A program made the position numbers and the translations under genes. From the NCBI GenBank assembly GCA_016926765.1, contig JAFGNY010000272.1:1-13391 (forward strand): a DNA stretch of 13,391 bases, given 5' to 3'. The DNA is from Bacteroidales bacterium. GTDB taxonomy: Bacteria; Bacteroidota; Bacteroidia; Bacteroidales; FEN-979. Shown here in pieces: positions 1 through 6,578 of this stretch. Position 1 is the stretch's first letter; every line of letters starts with the position of its first letter. The notes below the pieces were generated by a model. That model did no database searches, was not told where the DNA came from, and worked only from the letters and a program-made list of their open reading frames with translations.

Positions 1-1466
1 ACCGCCAGAGCCAGAGCCATCCAGTTATGAAACGAGGGGTCTTTGACTTTATAGTTACAGATCCTTCCACTGTGATCAGTCACAGCAATATGGCAGATCT
101 CTCCCCGCCAGCCTTCAACCAGCGAAATAGCCAGCGTATCGGGCAGAAATTCCATCGTGTAATCAGGTTTACGGTGTTCCGGTTTGTTTGTCGAACCGGA
201 TGCTTCTTCCTGCAGTATTTTCAGTAATGTGCGAATCACACCGATGGAAGCTGTCACTTCCATCCGCCGTAACATGGCTCGTGACCATACATCCCCCTTT
301 TGCATCATCACGGGTTGATAAGCATTGGATGTGTATGACGCAAACGGATGCGACCAGCGGATGTCGCGATACACCCCGCTGCTCCTGGCTGCCATCCCTA
401 CTGCGCCAACTAGGGTTGCCTGCTTCGGGGTAACCTTCCCAGTGCCTTCGAACCGGTTCAACACGCTGGGCAATGAAAAAATCCGGTCGGTGATTTGGTT
501 GTACCGCTCTTCCACGTCACGAAGGTTTTTAAGGATGGCGGCGGTGACCGGTTCGCTCAGGGGATAATGTGTACCTCCAGGCCGGATCAACCCTTTGCCA
601 AAACGGTTTCCGCACCACAATTGAGTGGTATTGATGACGATGGTGCGCAGCGCCTCATTCACCACTTGCCCGAACTGGTAAGCCACGTCTGTACACAAGG
701 CTGCCGTATCCCCGATGTGGATGCCGATTCGTTCAAGCTCCAGGGCAATGACCCTTTCGGCGTCCAATTGTGTTGATGTTGCCACTCCCGCCAGCGCCTC
801 CACGACACCGGCATAGGTCAGGGCATGGCCTACCGCCGTATCGCCGGCAATGGATTCAGCCAGCACCGATTGTTGCAGGATACCGGGTTTTTCAATAAAC
901 GTTTGTTCCACTCCACGATGCTGGTACCCATTCAGGATCTCCAGGTGAAGCACCTTTTCGCCCTGACAGATGAACCGGAAGTACCCCGGTTCAATGATGC
1001 CGGCGTGGATGGGCCCTACGCCCACTTCGTGCAGTTGGTCTCCTTCAATCCTGTAAAAGGGGAAGGTGGCCATCACGGCTGCCTGATCAGCCCGGTTCAA
1101 GGGATACCTGAGTGGCTTGAGCCACGGATGTCCGGGGAAGCCGATCCCGGTTGTTTCATGGATCTCCCGTTCAAAGCCATGAAACTGATCATGGCGGGCG
1201 GTGATAGAGGGAAGCGATGGCAAGGGATTGCGTGGTTGCTCATGAGAGAAGAGCACCAGCGCATGATTTTCGTCGGCCCCCATGCAACAGATGAACCGTA
1301 AGGTTGCGGGTTGGGGGAGTACAAAATAGGCCACACAGTGCGTTCCCTCTTCCCCCATCAGGAGGTCGAGAAAGTCCAGAAATGCCGGATAATCCAGCAC
1401 CGGGATGTCGGCCAGCTTCACTGAACCGGGGTTTGTATCTATCTCTATGTACCGGCTGTTGTTCAT
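1..1466 (-). CDS. hyfG: Group 4 hydrogenase-related large subunit (HyfG/NuoCD-like fusion), lacking the first Ni-Fe CxxC; partial at the left edge
   Basis: This is the catalytic-arm subunit of a membrane-bound hydrogenase-like complex. The frame stays open from the ATG at 1464-1466 to the window edge, giving 488 residues with the C-terminus missing. Residues 1 to about 125 resemble the NuoC/30-kDa domain (FEREIHETTGI, then FPGHPWLKPLRYP). From about residue 140 it is NuoD/49-kDa-like: HEVGVGPIHAGIIEPGYFRF (GPIHAG at 151-156), then GYQHRGVE (180-187). Where hydrogenases have the L1 motif CGxCxxxH, it reads AGDTAVGH (207-214), so both Ni-Fe cysteines are absent while the histidine remains. Near the edge it reads EGWRGEICH and KDPSFHNW (475-482), which I remember from the Ehr branch of this family; the L2 region lies beyond the window. 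The start overlaps the hyfF stop as TAATG, implying translational coupling. Membership in the superfamily is secure. The Ehr assignment is strong but rests on one visible motif, and the substrate is unknown. Confidence 0.93.
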   Translation of the reverse strand, partial: MNNSRYIEIDTNPGSVKLADIPVLDYPAFLDFLDLLMGEEGTHCVAYFVLPQPATLRFICCMGADENHALVLFSHEQPRNPLPSLPSITARHDQFHGFEREIHETTGIGFPGHPWLKPLRYPLNRADQAAVMATFPFYRIEGDQLHEVGVGPIHAGIIEPGYFRFICQGEKVLHLEILNGYQHRGVEQTFIEKPGILQQSVLAESIAGDTAVGHALTYAGVVEALAGVATSTQLDAERVIALELERIGIHIGDTAALCTDVAYQFGQVVNEALRTIVINTTQLWCGNRFGKGLIRPGGTHYPLSEPVTAAILKNLRDVEERYNQITDRIFSLPSVLNRFEGTGKVTPKQATLVGAVGMAARSSGVYRDIRWSHPFASYTSNAYQPVMMQKGDVWSRAMLRRMEVTASIGVIRTLLKILQEEASGSTNKPEHRKPDYTMEFLPDTLAISLVEGWRGEICHIAVTDHSGRICNYKVKDPSFHNWMALALA

Positions 1467-2905
1467 TATTTTGGTAAAGTTTGGACGATCGACTCCAGGA
1501 CCTCCCTGAATGGAGCCGGCTGGACAAAACAGATGAATATCACCATGCCAAACAGGAGATACTGCGTAAGGGTTTGCCAGGGGTTTACCGGTTGGGGTTC
1601 GTGCAGGGGCTTTTCTCGGGGTTTCGAGTACACGATATGCAGTACCCTTATGAGCAAAGCGTAAATCACAAAACACAGCATAAGCGCCGTATAGGTCAGT
1701 AGAATCCAGTTTCCGGAGTGAACCATTGCTTTCAGCAGGTATAGTTCGGATAGGAACATCCCTGAAGGAGGGATTGCCGTAATACAGAGAAATCCGAGTA
1801 GCAGGGCTGTGGCGCCGGCCGGGTAGAGGGTCATGTAATTGCCCGATTGATCCAGGTCGTAAGTGCCCATCACCTTATAAGATATCCCTATCTGGTAAAA
1901 AAGCCCGGCTTTGGTGAGAGAGTGTAGGACAATATGAAGAATGGCGGCATAATATCCGATCCCACCGATGCCAAGAGCAATGGCAACGATTCCCATATTT
2001 TCCAGACTCGAATAGGCAAGCATACGCTTGTTGTGCTTCGCCTTCAGCATATAGCCAGCCGAAACCAGCAATGACAAAGAGCCGGAGAGGATCAGAACAT
2101 GGCTCATAAACGGCAGGACGGTGGTAGCCGAGAAGAGGGCATAGATCCGGAAAATAGCCAGGAATCCGACATTCATCAGCGTAGTGGAAATAAAAGCGCT
2201 GATGGGTGGAGGAGCCACCGTATGGGCATCCACGGTCACGGTGTGCATCGGGAATAAACCCATCTTGGTGCTATACCCGACGAGGACGAGTACAAAGGCA
2301 ATTTTCAGGTAAAGGGGATTGGCCATCCGGGCAATGTCGATGATGCTGCTGAATGACAGGTGTAACAATCGTGCGTCGTGCACAGTAAATCCAAGAAACA
2401 GAATTCCCAGGTATGCCAGGGCAATGCCAATGGAACACACAAAGACATACTTCCAGGTTGCTTCAAGCGCCACCGATGTACGGTCATGGTAGATCAGGGC
2501 TGCAACGGCCAGTGTGGTAGCTTCAACAAATATCCACACGGTAGTCATTCCGTTCGCCAGATAGGCTCCCGACATAGCTGCAATCAACGCAATCAGCGCG
2601 GCATGGTAAATGGTGTATATGCGTGGTTTCGCATCCTTAACATAAATAAACCCATGGTAAACCGTTGTTACCGTGAGCAGAGAGAGCACAGAAAGCAGTA
2701 AAACGCCCAGTGGATCAAAGGTAAAGTAATCGAGAACCGTTTCGTTGAGGTGCAGCCAGCTGAAGGCCGTAAACGCCAGATGCAGTAAGGTATAACCAAT
2801 CGTCAGGATGCGTGCAAGAGCTTTGGAATGGATCAATCCCACAACCAATGCGATCAGCACCGATGATCCGAAAAAACCGATTACGATGATGGACGAAAAG
2901 GTCAT
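1466..2905 (-). CDS. hyfF: Hydrogenase-4 component F-like membrane subunit (NuoN/antiporter family)
   Basis: Antiporter-like proton-channel subunit of the complex, 479 residues from the ATG at 2903-2905. It is almost entirely hydrophobic, with about 13-14 likely membrane helices. The residues expected for a proton half-channel are present: Glu128 in FVEATTLAV, Lys214 in GYSTKMGLFPMHTVTVDAH, and Lys332 in LHSLTKAG. The motif KRMLAYSSLENMG is the usual family signature between them. A longer form of 491 residues could begin at a TTG at 2939-2941, overlapping the hyfE stop. I prefer the ATG because the extra 12 residues are polar and the hydrophobic run begins right after it, but coupling to hyfE would favour the TTG. 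Length is slightly short of E. coli HyfF (about 526). The stop overlaps the hyfG start. It lies between HyfE and HyfG, as in hyf and Ehr operons. Confidence 0.93.
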   Translation of the reverse strand: MTFSSIIVIGFFGSSVLIALVVGLIHSKALARILTIGYTLLHLAFTAFSWLHLNETVLDYFTFDPLGVLLLSVLSLLTVTTVYHGFIYVKDAKPRIYTIYHAALIALIAAMSGAYLANGMTTVWIFVEATTLAVAALIYHDRTSVALEATWKYVFVCSIGIALAYLGILFLGFTVHDARLLHLSFSSIIDIARMANPLYLKIAFVLVLVGYSTKMGLFPMHTVTVDAHTVAPPPISAFISTTLMNVGFLAIFRIYALFSATTVLPFMSHVLILSGSLSLLVSAGYMLKAKHNKRMLAYSSLENMGIVAIALGIGGIGYYAAILHIVLHSLTKAGLFYQIGISYKVMGTYDLDQSGNYMTLYPAGATALLLGFLCITAIPPSGMFLSELYLLKAMVHSGNWILLTYTALMLCFVIYALLIRVLHIVYSKPREKPLHEPQPVNPWQTLTQYLLFGMVIFICFVQPAPFREVLESIVQTLPK

Positions 2906-2937
2906 AGGTTCATAAAAATTGTGATCCGGCTCATTTT

Positions 2938-3555
2938 TCAATCATCTTTCAACATGGTCAGTTCCCCCGTATGTTGTTTCATCCGCATGGCAAAAATTCC
3001 CAAGATCAGTACACTTACAAAAATATCGAGAAGAATCCCGATGTTGATCAGCATGGGCATTTCGCTGCCAATGGCCATGGATAACAGCAGCACGGCATTT
3101 TCAAGTATCAGAAATCCAACAAGATGTGAAAATATTTTCCGATGTGAGATGATGATAAACAACCCGGTGTACACCGCAAAAAACGCTACGATAAAATAGA
3201 CAATCGTGGAGGTGGTTGTACTTAGGGAAAAGGAAATCACGATACTCAACAGGAGTCCGACCGTGACAAACAACAGGCCATAAAATGCCGGTAACGCTTT
3301 ATCGTGCACCCGTGTTTCCCCTGTCTTCCGAATGATCCGGAAAAGCATATACGGAACGATGATCACCTTGAACACCAAGGTTTCAATGGCTACAAACAAC
3401 AACGTTCCCAGGGTGATCGTATCCAGTTCAAGAAACGACAAAGCAAACAGAAACACACCCTGCAGTGCAATCAATCCCGCGTAGATGGGGAATCGTTCGG
3501 TCATACTAAGGTAAATCAGTGTAATGGCAAAGGCGATGACAAGCAGGAGATTCAT
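2938..3555 (-). CDS. hyfE: Hydrogenase-4 component E-like membrane subunit (NuoK-like)
   Basis: Small membrane subunit, 205 residues with about six predicted helices, close to the usual HyfE length of around 216. The family signature GFLILENAVLLL sits at about 147-158, with Glu152 in the membrane. A second buried acidic position, Glu58 with Lys63, occurs in VAIETLVFKVIIVPYML. These correspond in type to the membrane glutamates of NuoK that form part of the ion path linking the antiporter units to the quinone/hydrogenase module. The ATG at 3553-3555 follows the hyfC stop by only 3 nt, so the pair is surely co-transcribed. The short charged tail (MKQHTGELTMLKDD) is probably on one face of the membrane. 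No cofactor site is expected or seen. Assignment is confident from motif, size and gene order. Confidence 0.92.
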   Translation of the reverse strand: MNLLLVIAFAITLIYLSMTERFPIYAGLIALQGVFLFALSFLELDTITLGTLLFVAIETLVFKVIIVPYMLFRIIRKTGETRVHDKALPAFYGLLFVTVGLLLSIVISFSLSTTTSTIVYFIVAFFAVYTGLFIIISHRKIFSHLVGFLILENAVLLLSMAIGSEMPMLINIGILLDIFVSVLILGIFAMRMKQHTGELTMLKDD

Positions 3556-3558
3556 CGG

Positions 3559-4464
3559 TCAGATCCGGTTAAAGGTGATCAACACTACCAGAATAAAAGC
3601 CACCAGTGCGATAGAACTCAGCGTAACCACGAACTGAGGATTTCTGGCCAGCTTTTTCCGTGCCCTGAAAGACTCCATCAATCCGATGACCGTTGCCATA
3701 ATGGCCTGGATCACAAAGAAAAAACCGATTTTCTCCGGCAGGCCCCAGGATAACGGGATCAGAAAATTAGCCATCAACGTACCATACATCGAGAACTTCA
3801 AGGCCGTACCGATGTGCATCAGGGCAAGGTTAAATCCACTGTGATCCAGGATCATCACCTCGTGAACCATGGTAAGCTCCAGGTGTGTTTTCGGGTCGTC
3901 GACCGGCATCCGGCTATTCTCGATCATAGCAATCTGAACGAGCAGATAGACCCCGATAAACCCGATGATGAACGAATGGTGTCCGGTCACCTGAAATGCT
4001 TCAAAGATTTCCTGCATCGATGTGAACCCGGTGAGAAGCGCCAGGGTACCGAAGAGAATAAAGAAAGCCGGTTCCACCAGCAGGGAATAGAGCGCTTCGC
4101 GACTGGCTCCCATCCCTTCAAAGCTGCTGCCGGTATCGAGGGCTGCGATGATGAAAAGAAATTTTCCCAGTGCCAGCAGGTAGGCAAAAAAAACGAAATC
4201 GCCATCAAACCCGAAGATGGAGGGGTACCCGGGGAACGGTAACAGCAGCATAGCACACAAGATGGTTGCCAGGTAGATCACAGGAGCTATCCGGAAGACA
4301 TAGCTGGAAACGGAACTGAAGATGCTTCCTTTTCTCATCAGCACCAGAATATTCCGCAAGGGCTGGAAGACCCCGGGACCTTTTCGTCCACTTAACCGGC
4401 TTTTCACCCGGAGGATGATTCCCGGAAAAAACAGGGTAACAACGATGGCAAGCAGAAATCCCAT
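3559..4464 (-). CDS. hyfC: Hydrogenase-4 component C-like membrane anchor (HycD/NuoH-like)
   Basis: Membrane subunit that docks the soluble catalytic arm onto the antiporter arm, 301 residues. The N-terminal loop RKGPGVFQPLRNI (27-39) matches the NuoH/HycD 'RxGPG..QP' region. In the middle are ALDTGSSFEGMGASREALYS and LVEP. The hallmark acidic loop reads PVDDPKTHLELTMVHEVMIL, followed by DHSG; Glu196 and Glu202 are the charged residues equivalent to the NuoH loop facing the Q or hydrogenase site. About eight helices are evident. I start it at the ATG at 4462-4464, which overlaps the hyfB stop as TAATG. An in-frame extension to 4578 adds 38 residues with no family resemblance that lie inside hyfB, so I reject it. 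The loop motifs being intact suggests the arm still assembles with a large subunit. Confidence 0.93.
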   Translation of the reverse strand: MGFLLAIVVTLFFPGIILRVKSRLSGRKGPGVFQPLRNILVLMRKGSIFSSVSSYVFRIAPVIYLATILCAMLLLPFPGYPSIFGFDGDFVFFAYLLALGKFLFIIAALDTGSSFEGMGASREALYSLLVEPAFFILFGTLALLTGFTSMQEIFEAFQVTGHHSFIIGFIGVYLLVQIAMIENSRMPVDDPKTHLELTMVHEVMILDHSGFNLALMHIGTALKFSMYGTLMANFLIPLSWGLPEKIGFFFVIQAIMATVIGLMESFRARKKLARNPQFVVTLSSIALVAFILVVLITFNRI

Positions 4465-6446
4465 TAAAGCAGGTTCAGATATACTAAAGCAAAGATGATC
4501 AGGATAAAGACAAACGCATATAGAATATAGTGCTGAATATTTCCCGTTTGCAACCGGGCCAGTTTTTTCAGCACCCACATCGATCCGAAGGTTATTTTTT
4601 GAATGATCTGCTGAAACACATCTGACAGGTGCTGTGAGAACGAACGGATAGCCGGAAAAATCTCCTCTTCACCAACAGGCACATACCTCTGTGTTTCGGG
4701 CATGACCGGATGCACCAGTTCAGCCAGAGTAGCGGCATAGGAGGTCGCCGTATACTGCTGGCGTGCATTTCCCATGGTATTGGCACAGCCCCAGGTGGGT
4801 TGTTGTTCCACCCTTCTCCTCTTCAGCAGGAGATAACGCAGAAAAAACAGCCCGGCCACCAGCAACAGAAACAGAAACCCCAATCGCGAGATGGCCGTTA
4901 ATGTCGAAAGCAGGGTTCCCGAAACCAGTTCAGGGCTTGCAGGAAACGTGCTGGTGATGACCTCTATCAGGGGGCTGACAAAGATAACCGGAACGAGCCC
5001 GATCAGCAGGATCATCCCTGCAATGATATACTGGGGCCCCAGCATGGAGGATCCTGCTTCGGTGACCACGTGCTTGATCTCCGACCGCGGGCTTCCCAGG
5101 AAGGTGATCCCGAACGCTTTGGTAAAACAGAAGATAGCCAGTCCTCCGATCAGTACCAATCCGATGATGGCCAGCATCATCGCCATGGTTTGATAGACTG
5201 TTCCGGCTGATAGTCCCTTGATCAGGCCGGTATAGATCAGGATTTCGGAGATGAAGCCGTTGAGAGGAGGCAACCCGGTGATAGCCAATGCCCCGGTAAG
5301 AAAAAGTCCGGCTGTCTGGGGCATCGGATGGATGACTCCTCCCAGCTTTTCGATATCACGCGTATGGAATGCCTGGTAGACTGATCCGGCGGAGAAAAAA
5401 AGCAACGATTTGAATAGGGAATGGTTCAGGACATGCAACATAGCTCCTGCAAATCCGGCAAAGATCATCCAGGGATTGTGAAGGCCTATGCCAATGGCTC
5501 CGATCCCGATACCCATGCCGATGATCCCGATATTTTCTATACTGTGATAGGCCAGCAGTTTTTTCAGGTCATGCTGACCAATTGCAAGAATTACACCCAG
5601 GATGCCGGATATGACGGAAATAGCCAGCAGAATGATCCCAATGAGGAACCAGTCAGCCTGTACCGAAGCCAGAACCCGGATAATGCCATAGATACCCATC
5701 TTGATCATCACTCCCGACATCACACCCGAAACATGCGACGGCGCAGCAGGATGGGCTTCGGGGAGCCATGTGTGCAATGGTACAAACCCCGCTTTGATCC
5801 CAAATCCTGCGAAAAAGAGAAAAAACAACAGGATATTGCTGTGTGCCGAAAAATAGGGCGTAAGTCCATCAAATCCAAATACGCCTGTCTTCTCCTCCAC
5901 CAGCAGGAAGGCAATGATCAGGAGCACCAATCCGATATGCATCTGAATCAGGTAGTTAACAGCAATCTTCAGTGTCTGCCTGTTTTCAGCATCAAACAGG
6001 ATGAGCATAAAGGAGGATACCGCCATCAACTCCCAGGCTATCAGAAACGCAAGTCCTTCGCGCAGCATCAGCACGCCCAGCATTGAGAGATGCAGCCATA
6101 CGAAACTGAAATAGTGCAGAGAGAGACGGGCCGGTGTTTTTACCGCCTGGTAGGGTTTCAGGTACCCTTTTGAATAAATCATCGCCGTCAATACCGTGAA
6201 ATTGGTCACCAGGATAAAAAAAGAACTTAAGCGATCGATAGTGAATGTGAGGTTCCCTGGAGGGCCGGCGGCAGTAAAGAGAAGCGTGGCGCCGGTCGAA
6301 TTCAGCAACAAACTGATCGCAGGAATGGAAGTGATCAGGATAGTGACTACGGTCAGGGAGAGGACAAAATAAAACCGTATTCCAGAACGTACAATCAGGA
6401 CAAAGAAACTCAGAATGACAGGAATAAAAAAAATAAAAGGTACCAT
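4464..6446 (-). CDS. hyfB: Hydrogenase-4 component B-like membrane subunit (NuoL/NuoM antiporter family)
   Basis: First gene of the hydrogenase-like operon; a large proton-channel subunit of 660 residues with about 16 predicted helices, similar in length to E. coli HyfB (about 670). Key residues are present: Glu139 in WELMAVSSFML, Lys218 in GFGIKAGFVPLHTWLPEAHP, His342/Lys346 in LNHSLFKSLLF, and the signature KKLLAYHSIENIG. After the antiporter core there is a HyfB-specific tail with PTWGCAN (compare PTWxCG), QYTATSYAATLAEL, an amphipathic stretch and a last membrane helix. An upstream in-frame ATG at 6522-6524 would add 26 residues. I favour the ATG at 6444-6446 because it opens directly into a hydrophobic helix and a promoter-like element lies between the two. 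No HyfA ferredoxin or HyfD precedes it; the neighbour is divergent uvrC. Confidence 0.93.
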   Translation of the reverse strand: MVPFIFFIPVILSFFVLIVRSGIRFYFVLSLTVVTILITSIPAISLLLNSTGATLLFTAAGPPGNLTFTIDRLSSFFILVTNFTVLTAMIYSKGYLKPYQAVKTPARLSLHYFSFVWLHLSMLGVLMLREGLAFLIAWELMAVSSFMLILFDAENRQTLKIAVNYLIQMHIGLVLLIIAFLLVEEKTGVFGFDGLTPYFSAHSNILLFFLFFAGFGIKAGFVPLHTWLPEAHPAAPSHVSGVMSGVMIKMGIYGIIRVLASVQADWFLIGIILLAISVISGILGVILAIGQHDLKKLLAYHSIENIGIIGMGIGIGAIGIGLHNPWMIFAGFAGAMLHVLNHSLFKSLLFFSAGSVYQAFHTRDIEKLGGVIHPMPQTAGLFLTGALAITGLPPLNGFISEILIYTGLIKGLSAGTVYQTMAMMLAIIGLVLIGGLAIFCFTKAFGITFLGSPRSEIKHVVTEAGSSMLGPQYIIAGMILLIGLVPVIFVSPLIEVITSTFPASPELVSGTLLSTLTAISRLGFLFLLLVAGLFFLRYLLLKRRRVEQQPTWGCANTMGNARQQYTATSYAATLAELVHPVMPETQRYVPVGEEEIFPAIRSFSQHLSDVFQQIIQKITFGSMWVLKKLARLQTGNIQHYILYAFVFILIIFALVYLNLL

Positions 6447-6461
6447 TTCGGAGTGCAAAAT

Positions 6462-6492
6462 AAACGTATTTAAAGGAAACACACCGGGAAAA
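6462..6492 (-). promoter_or_regulatory. Candidate promoter for the hyfB-G operon
   Basis: On the minus strand TTTT (6492-6489) and TACGTTTA (6469-6462) are separated by 19 nt. This resembles the Bacteroidota sigma-ABfr consensus TTTG-N19-TAnnTTTG with one mismatch in each box. Transcription would begin near 6455, giving a leader of only about 9 nt to the preferred hyfB ATG. It would exclude the longer hyfB start. Sequence-only, weak call. Confidence 0.3.
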
Positions 6493-6515
6493 CCAAAAGA
6501 TTTTTCACGAACCAA

Positions 6516-6546
6516 TTTTTTCATTTGTGCTTCTTCTTTATCTTCG
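6516..6546 (+). promoter_or_regulatory. Candidate uvrC promoter
   Basis: TTTT (6516-6519), 19 nt, then TATCTTCG (6539-6546) resembles the Bacteroidota -33/-7 consensus TTTG-N19-TAnnTTTG with one mismatch in each box. The predicted start near 6553 leaves a leader of about 26 nt before the uvrC ATG at 6579. It lies back to back with the hyfB candidate promoter in the 132-nt divergent spacer 6447-6578, which holds no gene. Confidence 0.4.
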
Positions 6547-6578
6547 TACCTCTAACTTCTACTTTCTGGCTTTATCCC

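Noticed and set aside
1..1466. hyfG as a broken gene, because no closed long frame ends inside the window
   Set aside because: I translated the minus strand by hand through the key regions. The frame is open from the ATG at 1466 to position 1 with family motifs in order, so it simply runs off the edge.
1240..1527. Separate 95-residue protein on the minus strand
   Set aside because: It overlaps the end of hyfF and the start of hyfG in another frame and has no recognisable composition or motif. The same holds for the many 60-220 residue frames opposite the hyf genes, uvrC and sprA.
4462..4578. Longer hyfC starting at 4578
   Set aside because: The extra 38 residues lie inside the hyfB coding region and do not look like a HyfC N-terminus; the TAATG overlap start is better.
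1..6446. Respiratory complex I (nuo) operon or Mrp-type antiporter
   Set aside because: The order B-C-E-F-G, the HyfE-type 205-residue NuoK homologue, the PTWGCAN tail in HyfB and the fused NuoC-NuoD large subunit fit the hydrogenase-4/Ehr group. NuoA, NuoJ and NuoE-G equivalents are absent.
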